A stretch of 64,000 bases of DNA, taken from Paenibacillus arenilitoris (GTDB taxonomy: Bacteria; Bacillota; Bacilli; Paenibacillales; Paenibacillaceae). The DNA is taken from contig NZ_JACXIY010000027.1 of the NCBI RefSeq assembly GCF_014705655.1, forward strand, positions 1-64,000, read 5' to 3'. Shown here one piece after another: positions 40,241-47,866 of the stretch. Within the stretch, counting starts at the first letter, position 1. Each line of letters opens with the position of its first letter. The position numbers and the translations under genes are program-made. The notes below the pieces were generated by a model. That model did no database searches. It saw only the letters and a program-made list of their open reading frames with translations, and was not told the DNA's origin.

Positions 40241-40282
40241 GTCATCGTTCCTCTCTTATAGGCGGCACCGGCTGCACGAAGG

Positions 40283-41014
40283 TCAGCCGAAGAAATGACT
40301 GATATAGATCATGACCAATAACCCGATAATAAACGAATAGGTCGCCGATCGTTCGTAACCGTGGCCGTGCGTCTCCGGGATCAGCTCTTTATATACGATG
40401 AACAGCATCGCCCCCGATGCGAACGCAAGTCCGTAACCGATCAGCGCCTCGATATAGCTAGCCGCAAAATAACCGACGATAGCGGAGACGACCTCCATCA
40501 ATCCCGTCAACGCGACGATCAGGAGCAGCTTCAGCTTGCTCACTTTGGAGTGGATGAGGAAGACGGCAAGTACCAGCCCCTCCGGCATATTCTGCGCCCC
40601 GATCGCGATCGCCACCATCGGCCCGAGGCCGCTGTTCGCGCTGGCGTAACTGAAGCCCGTGCTTAGCCCTTCCGGGATGTTGTGAATGAATAGCGCGAAG
40701 ATAACGAGCAGCGACTTCGAGTCGAAGGAACTGATCCCCCTCTTCTGCTCGATATCGATATGGGGAATGTTCTTCTCAAGCAGGTCCAGCAGGATCACGC
40801 CGATCAATAGCCCGACCGTAAGCGGAACCAATCCCGATTCTTTGAGCGCTTGCGGCAGCAAGCCGAACGTGGACGCCGACACCATGATGCCGGCGGTGAA
40901 CGCGATCAGCACGTCCTTCCATTTCTCGGACAGACTTTTGACGAAGAGCAGAGGAACCGCGCCGAGAACGGTTGCCATTGCCGAAATAAAGCTGCCGATG
41001 AGCGCTTCCGTCAT
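40283..41014 (-). CDS. ZIP-family metal transporter
   Basis: 243 residues, about eight membrane helices. Helix 4 metal motif HNIPEGLSTGFSYA near 113 and helix 5 motif QNMPEGLVLAVFLIHS near 140 are ZIP signatures, close to the ZupT/GufA group that imports zinc, iron or manganese. The variable His loop is short (HIDIEQKRG near 87), and a C-terminal ETHGHGYE near 215 could add metal contacts. AAGGAG precedes the ATG. No metal-responsive operator is obvious upstream. Confidence 0.92.
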   Translation of the reverse strand: MTEALIGSFISAMATVLGAVPLLFVKSLSEKWKDVLIAFTAGIMVSASTFGLLPQALKESGLVPLTVGLLIGVILLDLLEKNIPHIDIEQKRGISSFDSKSLLVIFALFIHNIPEGLSTGFSYASANSGLGPMVAIAIGAQNMPEGLVLAVFLIHSKVSKLKLLLIVALTGLMEVVSAIVGYFAASYIEALIGYGLAFASGAMLFIVYKELIPETHGHGYERSATYSFIIGLLVMIYISHFFG

Positions 41015-41113
41015 GTTGTCAACTCCTTACCGGGCAGCCGGAACTTACGCGAATCTCGACTGCCTTATTTTGCTCGATTACGGCAAGTACATCCACGGCC
41101 GCCTGTATAATCC

Positions 41114-41353
41114 CTATGAATGTTCAGCCAAACGTTTCAGGTTCTCGTTTCGATGAGTCAAAAATCTTCTCATATAAGGCATGAGAATCAATCGTTCGAC
41201 GATCCAGCCCAACCAGCCAAACGGCGCTTCGAATTGCAAAATATCTTCCATGATGGTAGCATCCCCATTCCGCTTGAACGAATGAGTATGCTTCAAGCTC
41301 TTGAATGCGCCATTTTGCATTTCATCGACGAAGAGGTACGGCTCGTTAAACTT
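41114..41353 (-). pseudogene. C-terminal remnant of an SRPBCC-family (cell-division-inhibitor-like) gene
   Basis: The frame reads FVDEMQNGAFKSLKHTHSFK, then IMEDILQFEAPFGWLGWIVE and MPYMRRFLTHRNENLKRLAE. This is the last half of SRPBCC ligand-binding proteins often labelled cell division inhibitor. The frame is closed upstream by TAA at 41354-41356, no start with a ribosome site exists, and the missing first half is replaced by the end of the phosphatase gene at 41371. Most likely a deletion remnant. Confidence 0.65.
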
Positions 41354-41370
41354 TTATTACGACCATTCGC

Positions 41371-42210
41371 TCACCGCTCTCCCGCATTCGTATCCGTTAA
41401 GCCGCCCAGCCCTGATTGGACCATCTGCATAAAATACGGTTTATGCAACGGGTGGCACGCAATCAAATAAGGCTGCGGGCTCGTTCCGGCAAATGGATGG
41501 CCTTCGTAATCGAAAACGGCTGCGCCGGCCTCCTTCGCGATCAGAAGCCCGGAGTACAGATCCTCTCCTTCGGAATTGTAGACAATGATCCCGTCCAGAT
41601 CGCCCCTTGCGAGCATGCACCATTGCAGGGTCGGCGCCCAAAGGCGCATCATCCGCTTCGTATTCACGTCGATGTAATGGCGCAGCGTCACTGCCCTAGG
41701 CTCGTTCTGAACGGCATGCCCTTGAATCCAGCCGACCCTAGCTTTTGCTAAAGGTTTGATTTGCCCGCGGTCCATTCGCACCGGCTTCGCGTTGCATGTC
41801 GTTCCTTCGTCGGCGCCGGCGGCATACAGCCGGTCCGTCATCGGTTCGTAGATTACGGCCATCACCGGCATTTGTTTGTGGAGCAGCGTTATCGAAATGC
41901 CGAACAGCGGCATGCCGACGGCAAAATTGTTCGTACCGTCGAGCGGATCGACCAGCCATAACCAATCGCTTCGCCGATCGTTCTCCCCGAATTCCTCGGA
42001 TCGGATCCGGTGGTCCGGGAATACGCGCCCTATCTTTTGCAAAATAATCGCTTCGGCCAAATGATCGACCTCCGTCACGATATCGCCGTGATCGTCCTTC
42101 TCCTCGTAGCGGTCAAGCGTGCCGAACCTTTCCCTCGCCAGCCTTCCCGCTTCGTACGCTGCCGCGACGGCCGTCTCCCTGGCTGCGCGCAATACGGTTT
42201 CTCGCTCCAT
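41371..42210 (-). CDS. inositol monophosphatase family protein
   Basis: 279 residues. Mg-dependent sugar/inositol phosphatase fold. Metal ligands: Glu in RSEEFGEND near 70, and the WLVDPLDGTNNFAVG signature near 85-99. A C-terminal motif variant, GDLDGIIVYNSEGEDLYSGL near 205, replaces the usual W-D-xA-A. AGGAGC precedes the ATG. It could act on inositol phosphates, 3'-phosphoadenosine phosphate or histidinol phosphate. Directly followed by the SRPBCC remnant. Confidence 0.88.
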   Translation of the reverse strand: MERETVLRAARETAVAAAYEAGRLARERFGTLDRYEEKDDHGDIVTEVDHLAEAIILQKIGRVFPDHRIRSEEFGENDRRSDWLWLVDPLDGTNNFAVGMPLFGISITLLHKQMPVMAVIYEPMTDRLYAAGADEGTTCNAKPVRMDRGQIKPLAKARVGWIQGHAVQNEPRAVTLRHYIDVNTKRMMRLWAPTLQWCMLARGDLDGIIVYNSEGEDLYSGLLIAKEAGAAVFDYEGHPFAGTSPQPYLIACHPLHKPYFMQMVQSGLGGLTDTNAGER

Positions 42211-42226
42211 CGTAGCTCCTCCGTTC

Positions 42227-42583
42227 CTAATCCTTTGCGGTATAAAAATGCAGCCGGTTGCCGAACGGATCCATGACGCTCACTTGATTCCATTCCTCGT
42301 CGAAACCGGGCCTTGCGAAGGAATACGCCTTTGCAATCAGACGCTCCTGCCAAGCTTTCGCATCGGATATTTCGATCCGGACCGCCGAGCCCGGGCTGCA
42401 ATCGCCGTGATGCTCGGACAGATGAATGACGCAGTCACCGTTCGAGATTTGCATGTAAAGCGGAAGCTCGGGCTCGTAACGGTGCTCCCAGTCGATGGCG
42501 AACTCGAGAAAGCCGCAATAAAACTCTTTTGCTTTGTCCACGTCGAATATGCGCAGGATCGGCACGGACCGTGTCATCTTCAT
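42227..42583 (-). CDS. glyoxalase/bleomycin-resistance (VOC) family protein
   Basis: 118 residues, one vicinal-oxygen-chelate unit. The N-terminal half VPILRIFDVDKAKEFYCGFL and the C-terminal half ending NQVSVMDPFGNRLHFYTA form the paired beta-alpha-beta modules. The acidic/His ligands HLSEHH near 55 fit this fold, and the form resembles the short bleomycin-resistance-like group. The ribosome site is weak (GAGTG). Lies 16 bp upstream of the inositol-phosphatase gene, probably one transcript. Function not specific. Confidence 0.85.
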   Translation of the reverse strand: MKMTRSVPILRIFDVDKAKEFYCGFLEFAIDWEHRYEPELPLYMQISNGDCVIHLSEHHGDCSPGSAVRIEISDAKAWQERLIAKAYSFARPGFDEEWNQVSVMDPFGNRLHFYTAKD

Positions 42584-42699
42584 CTTAAATGTTCACTCGC
42601 TTCCCATTCGAATTTACTTCCATGATTATACATGGGATTGGGCATAACCGGAAGAGGCAGCGAGGTAGGCCAGCCTCGTCGTTTCTTCACATACGCAAT

Positions 42700-42743
42700 A
42701 AAAGCGATGCCCGCCGAAGCAAAGCTTCGGTAGACATCGCCTT
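42700..42743 (-). terminator. terminator of the iron-siderophore binding protein gene
   Basis: GCGATG/CATCGC outside and CCGAAGC/GCTTCGG inside form a two-part stem. On the minus strand TTTTATT follows. Confidence 0.8.
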
Positions 42744-42758
42744 TATTTCGTATCGTGA

Positions 42759-43769
42759 TTACTTCACGATGCTTTCCAATACGTCGTCGATGATTTGCGA
42801 GTTCGCGATCGCGCCGGAGTACAGCCAGCTCGCGTCTCTTGTATATTCGTACAGGTTGCCGTTCTTGACGGCCGGAATCGACTGCCAGATCGGATCGTTC
42901 AGCGCTTTGGACCCCGAGTCCTTGTCGCTGTTCACCAAGAACAGATGATCGGCGTCGAGTTCCGCCAGTTTTTCCAGCGAAATCGCGTTCCAGTTGCCGG
43001 TGCCTGTCGCTGAAATTTCCTTTACGACTTCAGGCACTTCGAAACCAAGGTCGTGATAGAGCACGGCGCCGCTCGACAGCTTTTCGCTTACGACGAAGAA
43101 AGAATCCTGTACGAGCCAGATCGCGGCAACGGTCTGTCCGGCCGCAATACCCTGCAGCTTCTCTTTCGCTTCCGTCGCTTTCGCCTCATAGTCGTCGAGC
43201 GCCTTCTGCGCCTCCTCGCTCTTGCCGAACACTTCGCCGACCTTCAGCAGCGCTTGCCGCCAGTCGGCGTTCACTTCGTCGCCGAGCACGTATGTAGGCG
43301 CGATCTTCGCGTATTGCGCATATTTGTCGCCTTCGACCGCGGCATTGCTGCCAATGATAATGAGATCCGGGTTAAAGCTTGTGACGGCTTCGAACGGAAG
43401 ATCGTAAGGAATCGTCGGCACATCCTTCAATTCGTTCTGCAAATATTGTTGAATCCCGTTCGCTACGGACCATTGCGCGGCCGGTTTGATGCCGAGCGCG
43501 ACCAGATGATCCTCCAGATATGACGCGATAACGCGTTCCGGATTCGCGGGAATGGTCACTTCATTGCCAAGCGCGTCGGTCATCATGCGCTCCTTCGGCG
43601 TCTCCGCCGCGGCCGGCTCATTCGATGCCGATGCGTTGGCCGCCCCGTTATTTGCCGCGTTATTCGCCGGCGCGTTCTCGTTGCCGCCTCCGCATGCCGC
43701 CAGAATGAGCGATAAGGACATTAAACTCGTCAAAACCCATGCATACTTCTTGCCTTTCCGTGAATACAA
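42759..43769 (-). CDS. iron-siderophore ABC transporter substrate-binding lipoprotein
   Basis: 336 residues from a TTG at 43767-43769 behind GAGGGGGA. Signal peptide (KKYAWVLTSLMSLSLILAAC) with lipobox Cys, then an Asn/Ala-rich linker to about 60. The FecCD-type periplasmic-binding fold follows: EVTIPANPERVIASYLEDH, DLIIIGSNAAVEGDKY near 135, then HLFLVNSDKDSGS. It delivers ferric siderophore to a permease, but no permease or ATPase genes are adjacent. A near-perfect Fur box overlaps its promoter. Confidence 0.92.
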   Translation of the reverse strand: MYSRKGKKYAWVLTSLMSLSLILAACGGGNENAPANNAANNGAANASASNEPAAAETPKERMMTDALGNEVTIPANPERVIASYLEDHLVALGIKPAAQWSVANGIQQYLQNELKDVPTIPYDLPFEAVTSFNPDLIIIGSNAAVEGDKYAQYAKIAPTYVLGDEVNADWRQALLKVGEVFGKSEEAQKALDDYEAKATEAKEKLQGIAAGQTVAAIWLVQDSFFVVSEKLSSGAVLYHDLGFEVPEVVKEISATGTGNWNAISLEKLAELDADHLFLVNSDKDSGSKALNDPIWQSIPAVKNGNLYEYTRDASWLYSGAIANSQIIDDVLESIVK

Positions 43770-43842
43770 ATCCGGTTCCCCCTCGTAGGACGTATCAATT
43801 CGGTTTGAAAGGGAAAGAACGTCCGCTTTCAAAGTCTTTTAA

Positions 43843-43871
43843 ATGATAACAATTATCATTTTCATTGTCAA
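43843..43871 (-). promoter_or_regulatory. Fur-regulated promoter of the siderophore binding protein
   Basis: TTGACA (complement of 43866-43871), 17-bp spacer, TATCAT (complement of 43843-43848). The spacer and -10 are covered by TGATAA-CAA-TTATCA (43844-43858), a classic Fur-box dyad. Confidence 0.88.
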
Positions 43872-43910
43872 CCGATTAATTTTTGGGCACACAGCCCGTG
43901 AAGCGCGTGC

Positions 43911-44306
43911 TCAGCGTTCTCTCGGAATGAAGAAGCATTTGTCGCTGCGGGCGAACCCGAGGCGCGGATAATAGTCCACCGCGGACGGTGCCGATAGCAG
44001 CACGAGCGACACCTCGGGTCCAATCGCTTCCCTGACTCGCATCACCAGCTGTTCGCCGATGCCCTGCCGCTGATAAGCGCGATCTACCGCAAGATCGGAT
44101 AGATAGCAGCAGTAGGAGAAATCGGTCACCGAGCGGGCGATTCCGACCAATCGCTTGCCATCCCGCGCGGTGATGACGAGATCGGCGTTGTCGATCATTT
44201 TCTGCAGTCTCTCCAAATCCTGAAACGGCCGTTTGATGCCCGAGCTTTCGAATAGCCCCGACAGTTCCGCCGCCGCCAGCTGCGGCTCGTTCTGATACGT
44301 GAGCAT
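43911..44306 (-). CDS. GNAT-family N-acetyltransferase
   Basis: 131 residues. Acetyl-CoA binding motif A is YLSDLAVDRAYQRQGIGEQL near 70-89 (Q/RxxGxG/A), with VLLSAPSAVDYYPRLGF near 104-120 as motif B. A YncA/ElaA-like compact GNAT with unknown acceptor. A very strong GGGGGAGGAA site precedes the ATG, which lies 3 bp after the HAD gene stop, so the two are co-translated. Confidence 0.88.
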   Translation of the reverse strand: MLTYQNEPQLAAAELSGLFESSGIKRPFQDLERLQKMIDNADLVITARDGKRLVGIARSVTDFSYCCYLSDLAVDRAYQRQGIGEQLVMRVREAIGPEVSLVLLSAPSAVDYYPRLGFARSDKCFFIPRER

Positions 44307-44309
44307 TGA

Positions 44310-44981
44310 TTATTCCTCCCCCAGTAGATCCATCATTTCGCTTATCCGGTCGAACGCATACAGCGGCCTCGCCGTCAACCCATCGGGCCAAGGCTGATTT
44401 GCTCTGATCCAAATCGCGCCCATTCCGGCGTTCAACGCCCCTTCGATATCGTTAACAGGATGGTCTCCGACATAGATGCATTGTTCGGGTCGCAGACGCA
44501 GCTTGTTCAATGCCGTTTCGAAGATGCGCCTGTCCGGCTTCTTGCAGCCCGCTTCCTCCGAAACGAGAATGAAGTCGAATTCATCACGGATGCCGAGCCT
44601 GTCGATCTTCCCGTACTGAATCTCATTCCGACCGTTCGTGATAAGCGCCGTCTTATATTTCGCTCGCGCTCGGCGGATAACGTTTAACGCTTGCTCCATC
44701 AGCACCGATTTCGTAATATATGCTGTGCTATAGCTCCCCATAAGCTCGTCATGCTCCGGCTTATCCAGCCACGGCAGACGTTCCAGCAATTCGCGAAATA
44801 AAATCCGCCTATCCTTATAGCCGTCTTCGTCAAGCTCGATGATAAGCCGAACGATCTCATCTTGCGAATTCGAATGGCAGAAGTAACGGGCGACGAACCC
44901 CTCTGCGAAAGCTTTGAACGTATTCGTCCTGTCAAGCAGCGTATTATCCAGGTCAAATATAATCGCTTTCACGTTGTTCAA
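44310..44981 (-). CDS. HAD-superfamily hydrolase (YjjG/phosphoglycolate-phosphatase-like)
   Basis: 223 residues. Motif I is IIFDLDNTLLDR (nucleophile Asp 10), motif II TALITNG near 112, motif III Lys in CKKPDRRIF near 147, motif IV YVGDHPVNDIEGA near 170. A helical cap (about 20-95) marks subfamily IA, which often dephosphorylates nucleotides or glycolytic by-products. The TTG at 44979-44981 is 7 nt after GGGG, and the gene overlaps the preceding GNAT by 29 bp. Confidence 0.9.
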   Translation of the reverse strand: MNNVKAIIFDLDNTLLDRTNTFKAFAEGFVARYFCHSNSQDEIVRLIIELDEDGYKDRRILFRELLERLPWLDKPEHDELMGSYSTAYITKSVLMEQALNVIRRARAKYKTALITNGRNEIQYGKIDRLGIRDEFDFILVSEEAGCKKPDRRIFETALNKLRLRPEQCIYVGDHPVNDIEGALNAGMGAIWIRANQPWPDGLTARPLYAFDRISEMMDLLGEE

Positions 44982-45426
44982 GACCTTTCCCCTCCCCTAT
45001 TTTTTTAACGAATCGGCAGCCCGTCGCTTCGAATCCGGCAGACCGGTAGAACGCATGCGCGCGCTGCCGCTCCGGCCTCATTCCGCTCGTTAAATAAAGA
45101 ACATGCGAGCCTTGTTCGAGCGCCCATTGTTCCGCATATCGAACAAGCGCCGATCCGATGCCCCTTCCCTCCAGCTCCTTCTTCGTCACCAATAACGAAA
45201 TTTGCGTGACGCATCCGTCGTCTTCGTAGGAGAACAACCGACGAATGCCAATCATACCGGCAACCCGTTCCTCGTACACCGCGACAAAAGTGAAATAGTC
45301 CGGCATTCGTTCGATCACGTCCATTCTGCTTCTAAGACGTTCGATCGGCGAAGGATATCCAAGATCGCGCATCAACCCGGCGACCGCGGCAAGATCGTCC
45401 GCTTCAAAAGTCCTGATCCGTATCAT
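44953..45426 (-). CDS. GNAT-family N-acetyltransferase
   Basis: 157 residues. IRIRTFEADDLAAVAGLM is the typical GNAT N-terminus. Motif A ISLLVTKKELEGRGIGSALV is near 75-94, and motif B HVLYLTSGMRPERQRAHAFY near 108-127. The ATG at 45424-45426 is preceded by AAGGAG at a rather long distance; an upstream open stretch to 45540 has no family features. First of a GNAT-HAD-GNAT minus-strand cluster, divergent from the histidine kinase. Confidence 0.87.
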   Translation of the reverse strand: MIRIRTFEADDLAAVAGLMRDLGYPSPIERLRSRMDVIERMPDYFTFVAVYEERVAGMIGIRRLFSYEDDGCVTQISLLVTKKELEGRGIGSALVRYAEQWALEQGSHVLYLTSGMRPERQRAHAFYRSAGFEATGCRFVKKIGEGKGLEQRESDYI

Positions 45427-45525
45427 CGTCCAGCCAACTCTCCTTCCCATGCATCGAAATGTTGCGAACCTATGAAGAAAGGGTTCTATTTCGTTGAAAA
45501 ATTCCGTTGCCGCTTCCATTCCGTG

Positions 45526-45531
45526 TATAAT
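45526..45531 (+). promoter_or_regulatory. -10 element (TATAAT) before the orphan kinase
   Basis: A consensus TATAAT 44 bp upstream of the 12-codon leader ORF. No good -35 at 16-18 bp (TTCCGT at 18 bp is the best). Confidence 0.4.
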
Positions 45532-45574
45532 GGGATTCAATTATGGAATGCGCATAGCAAAGGCGGGTGTACAA

Positions 45575-45613
45575 ATGCCAAGATCGATCTATAATCCAGG
45601 CATACTGGAATGA
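45575..45613 (+). CDS. 12-codon leader ORF coupled to the histidine kinase
   Basis: Reads MPRSIYNPGILE and stops at TGA overlapping the kinase ATG by 4 bp (ATGA). It has its own AAGGCGGGTG site at good spacing, whereas the kinase ATG alone has none. It may be a translational-coupling minicistron, or the fused start and end of a deleted response-regulator gene (such genes normally precede this kinase type). Real as an ORF; function inferred. Confidence 0.45.
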   Translation: MPRSIYNPGILE

Positions 45614-46959
45614 GCGTCAGCCGCAAGCTGTTTCTGGCGATGGCCTCCTTTATCGTCGCAATGTGCTTCGTATTCGCCTTTATGACGCAGCTCGTTCTGA
45701 GAGACATACTGGAGGTCATGATTGGCGAGATGTCGCAGCAGGACGTAGGCGAATTAACCGAACGGCTGCTGCAATATTACGAAACAAACGGACAATCGTG
45801 GGAGGGCGTCGATTCGCTGGAAGTGCCGGACAGCGCATGGAAGCACCATCGCGAAGCCAGCTTCATCCTGCTGTCGGACGGGAAGCAATTGCTGTACCGG
45901 GCCGGCGGCGAGAAGGAGGCTTTGGTCAAACGATTCGGAGCCCGAACCTTCATCGAATCTGGCGGAAACACGGTTGGCTGGCTCTATTATTACGATCCCG
46001 ACATCGGCTACTTATCCCAGCTTCGCTATGCCGTGAAAAATTCGGTTACCGTCGTTCTCGTCATGGCCGCCATCTTGTTTACGATCGTTTCGCTTCTCGT
46101 CGCGTTCTGGCTCTCTCGCCGGTTGACGGCGCCAATCCGCCGCTTGATCCCGTTCCTCGACCGTCTCGGCAAGGGAGAGCTCGGCCTACAGGCGCCCGTC
46201 GAGGGCAAGGACGAGTACGGCAAAATTACCGTTGCTTTCAATCAAATGTCCAAAGAGCTGCATCGCACCGAGGAGGTTCGCAAAAATTTGGTGGCGGACG
46301 TCGCGCACGAGCTCCGGACGCCGCTTACGATTATTCGGGGCAAGCTGGACCTGGCGCAGCAGAGCGGGCAGCCGGTCGAGCCCGAGACGCTGCTCCCGCT
46401 GCAGGACGAGCTCATCCGCTTAACCCGGCTCGTCGACGATTTGCACCAATTGTCGCTTGCCGAGGCGAGGAAGCTGCCGCTGACGCTCGCGCCGACCTCC
46501 GTCCCCGAGCTGCTTCGGCGCGTCGTAGAGCGGATCGGCCCGGATGCCGAAGACAAACAAATTGCCGTCCGGCTCTCCGCCGAGGACGAAGTTCCTCTGA
46601 TCGTCGCGGATCCGAACCGGTTGACGCAAGTTTTTCTCAACCTGTTAGTCAACGCCCTGCGCTATACGCCGAGCGGCGGCGCCATCGATATCGACGTCGC
46701 GGCCTTAACCGATCCGGGCAGAGCCGGGAAGCTTCTTCAAGTTCGGATCAAGGATACCGGAATCGGCATTCCGGCCGAGCAGCTCCCTTATTTGTTCAAC
46801 CGGTTTTACCGGACGGACGAGGCGCGCGCCAGAAGCAGCGGCGGCATGGGGCTTGGCCTTGCGATCGCGAAGGAATTCGTCCGCGCGCACAACGGAACGA
46901 TCGAGGCGGAAAGCGTCGTCCGTCATGGCACGACGTTCACCGTCCGGCTCCCGGTCTGA
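45610..46959 (+). CDS. sensor histidine kinase, BaeS/CpxA type (orphan)
   Basis: 449 residues. Two membrane helices (about 8-30 and 146-168) bracket an extracellular sensor of about 115 residues. HAMP follows to about 220, then the phospho-His H233 in DVAHELRTPLTII. The ATPase domain has NLLVNALRYTP (N box), DTGIGIP (G1) and GGMGLGLAIAKEF (G2). A cognate response-regulator gene, usually just upstream, is missing here; the 150 bp upstream hold only a promoter-like element and a 12-codon ORF. A strong terminator follows. Confidence 0.92.
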   Translation: MSVSRKLFLAMASFIVAMCFVFAFMTQLVLRDILEVMIGEMSQQDVGELTERLLQYYETNGQSWEGVDSLEVPDSAWKHHREASFILLSDGKQLLYRAGGEKEALVKRFGARTFIESGGNTVGWLYYYDPDIGYLSQLRYAVKNSVTVVLVMAAILFTIVSLLVAFWLSRRLTAPIRRLIPFLDRLGKGELGLQAPVEGKDEYGKITVAFNQMSKELHRTEEVRKNLVADVAHELRTPLTIIRGKLDLAQQSGQPVEPETLLPLQDELIRLTRLVDDLHQLSLAEARKLPLTLAPTSVPELLRRVVERIGPDAEDKQIAVRLSAEDEVPLIVADPNRLTQVFLNLLVNALRYTPSGGAIDIDVAALTDPGRAGKLLQVRIKDTGIGIPAEQLPYLFNRFYRTDEARARSSGGMGLGLAIAKEFVRAHNGTIEAESVVRHGTTFTVRLPV

Positions 46960-46973
46960 AGGGCATACGCCTG

Positions 46974-47015
46974 GCCTAACTGGCATTCATCGGTCAGTTA
47001 GGCTTTCTTTTTTTT
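46974..47015 (+). terminator. terminator of the histidine kinase gene
   Basis: GCCTAACTG pairs with CAGTTAGGC (46995-47003), followed by TTTC and eight T. It reaches into the 3' end of the convergent YjbR gene. Confidence 0.88.
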
Positions 47016-47366
47016 GGGCGCCGTCCGAAGATAGGCTTCTTCGGCCAATTGCTTTACGTGCTCCCAATCGATGTCGGCGTCCGAGGCGACGGATATCCAG
47101 CCGTGCTGGCCGACGTAAGGCGTCCTGTAGTAGGGGGCAGACTGGTCGCTAAGCACGAAAGACTGCGTTTCCTTGCTCGTTCTCAGGCTCGCGCTGTAGA
47201 CGCCTTCTCTTTCTCCGACGCGTACGAACGTTTTGTCCTTCACCTTGAACGTAATATGTCCGAGTTCGTCGGGCTTTTCTTCCGCGCCGGGGAAGGATAG
47301 TCCGATCTCGCGGATCCGGTTCATAAACTCGTTGTCCTTATAGTAGACGTCGTAATGGTTAGCCAT
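46998..47366 (-). CDS. MmcQ/YjbR-family protein
   Basis: 122 residues. YjbR-like small DNA-binding-fold protein. GLSFPGAEEKPDELGHITFK and DKTFVRVGEREGVYSASLRT lie near 20-65, and GWISVASDADIDWEHVKQLAEEAY near 88-111 is the usual C-terminal pattern. It ends in Lys-rich PKKKKA. Start at the ATG 47364-47366; GGGAGG lies 13 nt upstream. Family members have no proven function. The last codons share DNA with the terminator of the facing kinase gene. Confidence 0.87.
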   Translation of the reverse strand: MANHYDVYYKDNEFMNRIREIGLSFPGAEEKPDELGHITFKVKDKTFVRVGEREGVYSASLRTSKETQSFVLSDQSAPYYRTPYVGQHGWISVASDADIDWEHVKQLAEEAYLRTAPKKKKA

Positions 47367-47396
47367 CGTTATATTGATTCCTCCCATATGTAAGCC

Positions 47397-47810
47397 TTAT
47401 GACCTGGCGACGAACCGGGCAATCGGACCGAACAGCTCCTCGTTTTCCCACAATACCTTAAACCCTTTGAGTGCGGCGTCCGCTATCGCTTCATGGAGCG
47501 GCTCCAGAGGCCTTGCAGCATCCACGATGCCGTAGTCTGCCTCAAGCCCGCCGGCGTATTCGATGCGAATCGAGGTGAGCGGTCCCGCCTCCTCCTTCGT
47601 TGCCAGCCGCGCAGGTTCGAACGGGAATCGGCGAACGATCGCTTCCGCCGTTTTGTTCGTTCGGTCCGATACGATAAGGAAGCTGAGCGGCGAGTCTTCT
47701 TCGCTCTCGTCATCCGCGCAGGAGCCGATTAACGCGACGCCTTCGATATGCGGCTGCTCGCCGGCCCATTTGACGAATTGGTAGAGCAATTGATAGTGAT
47801 CCTCTCTCAT
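47397..47810 (-). CDS. nucleotidyltransferase-like protein with degenerate active site
   Basis: 137 residues. HIEGVALIGSCADDESEEDS near 22-41 resembles the Gly-Ser entry of Pol-beta-type aminoglycoside adenylyltransferases, but the expected S-D-x-D strand reads SPLSFLIVSD, so both catalytic Asp are missing. FPFEPARL, IEYAGGLEADYGIVDAA and FKVLWENEELF match the remainder of the ANT(6)-like N-terminal domain; the C-terminal half of the full enzyme (about 285 residues) is absent. Probably non-enzymatic or a decaying copy. The ATG at 47810 follows CAGGAG. Confidence 0.6.
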   Translation of the reverse strand: MREDHYQLLYQFVKWAGEQPHIEGVALIGSCADDESEEDSPLSFLIVSDRTNKTAEAIVRRFPFEPARLATKEEAGPLTSIRIEYAGGLEADYGIVDAARPLEPLHEAIADAALKGFKVLWENEELFGPIARFVARS

Positions 47811-47866
47811 GTGGTCAAGTCTCCTGTCCGGTATGGTCTTTCTCGCATAATCCATTATACCGCAGA

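Noticed and set aside
43876..44412. 178-codon minus-strand ORF beside the GNAT gene
   Set aside because: Different frame across the GNAT gene; Arg-rich with no motif.
45567..46979. 470-codon plus-strand ORF overlapping the histidine kinase
   Set aside because: Out-of-frame shadow, Arg-rich, no motif; the kinase frame has H, N and G boxes.
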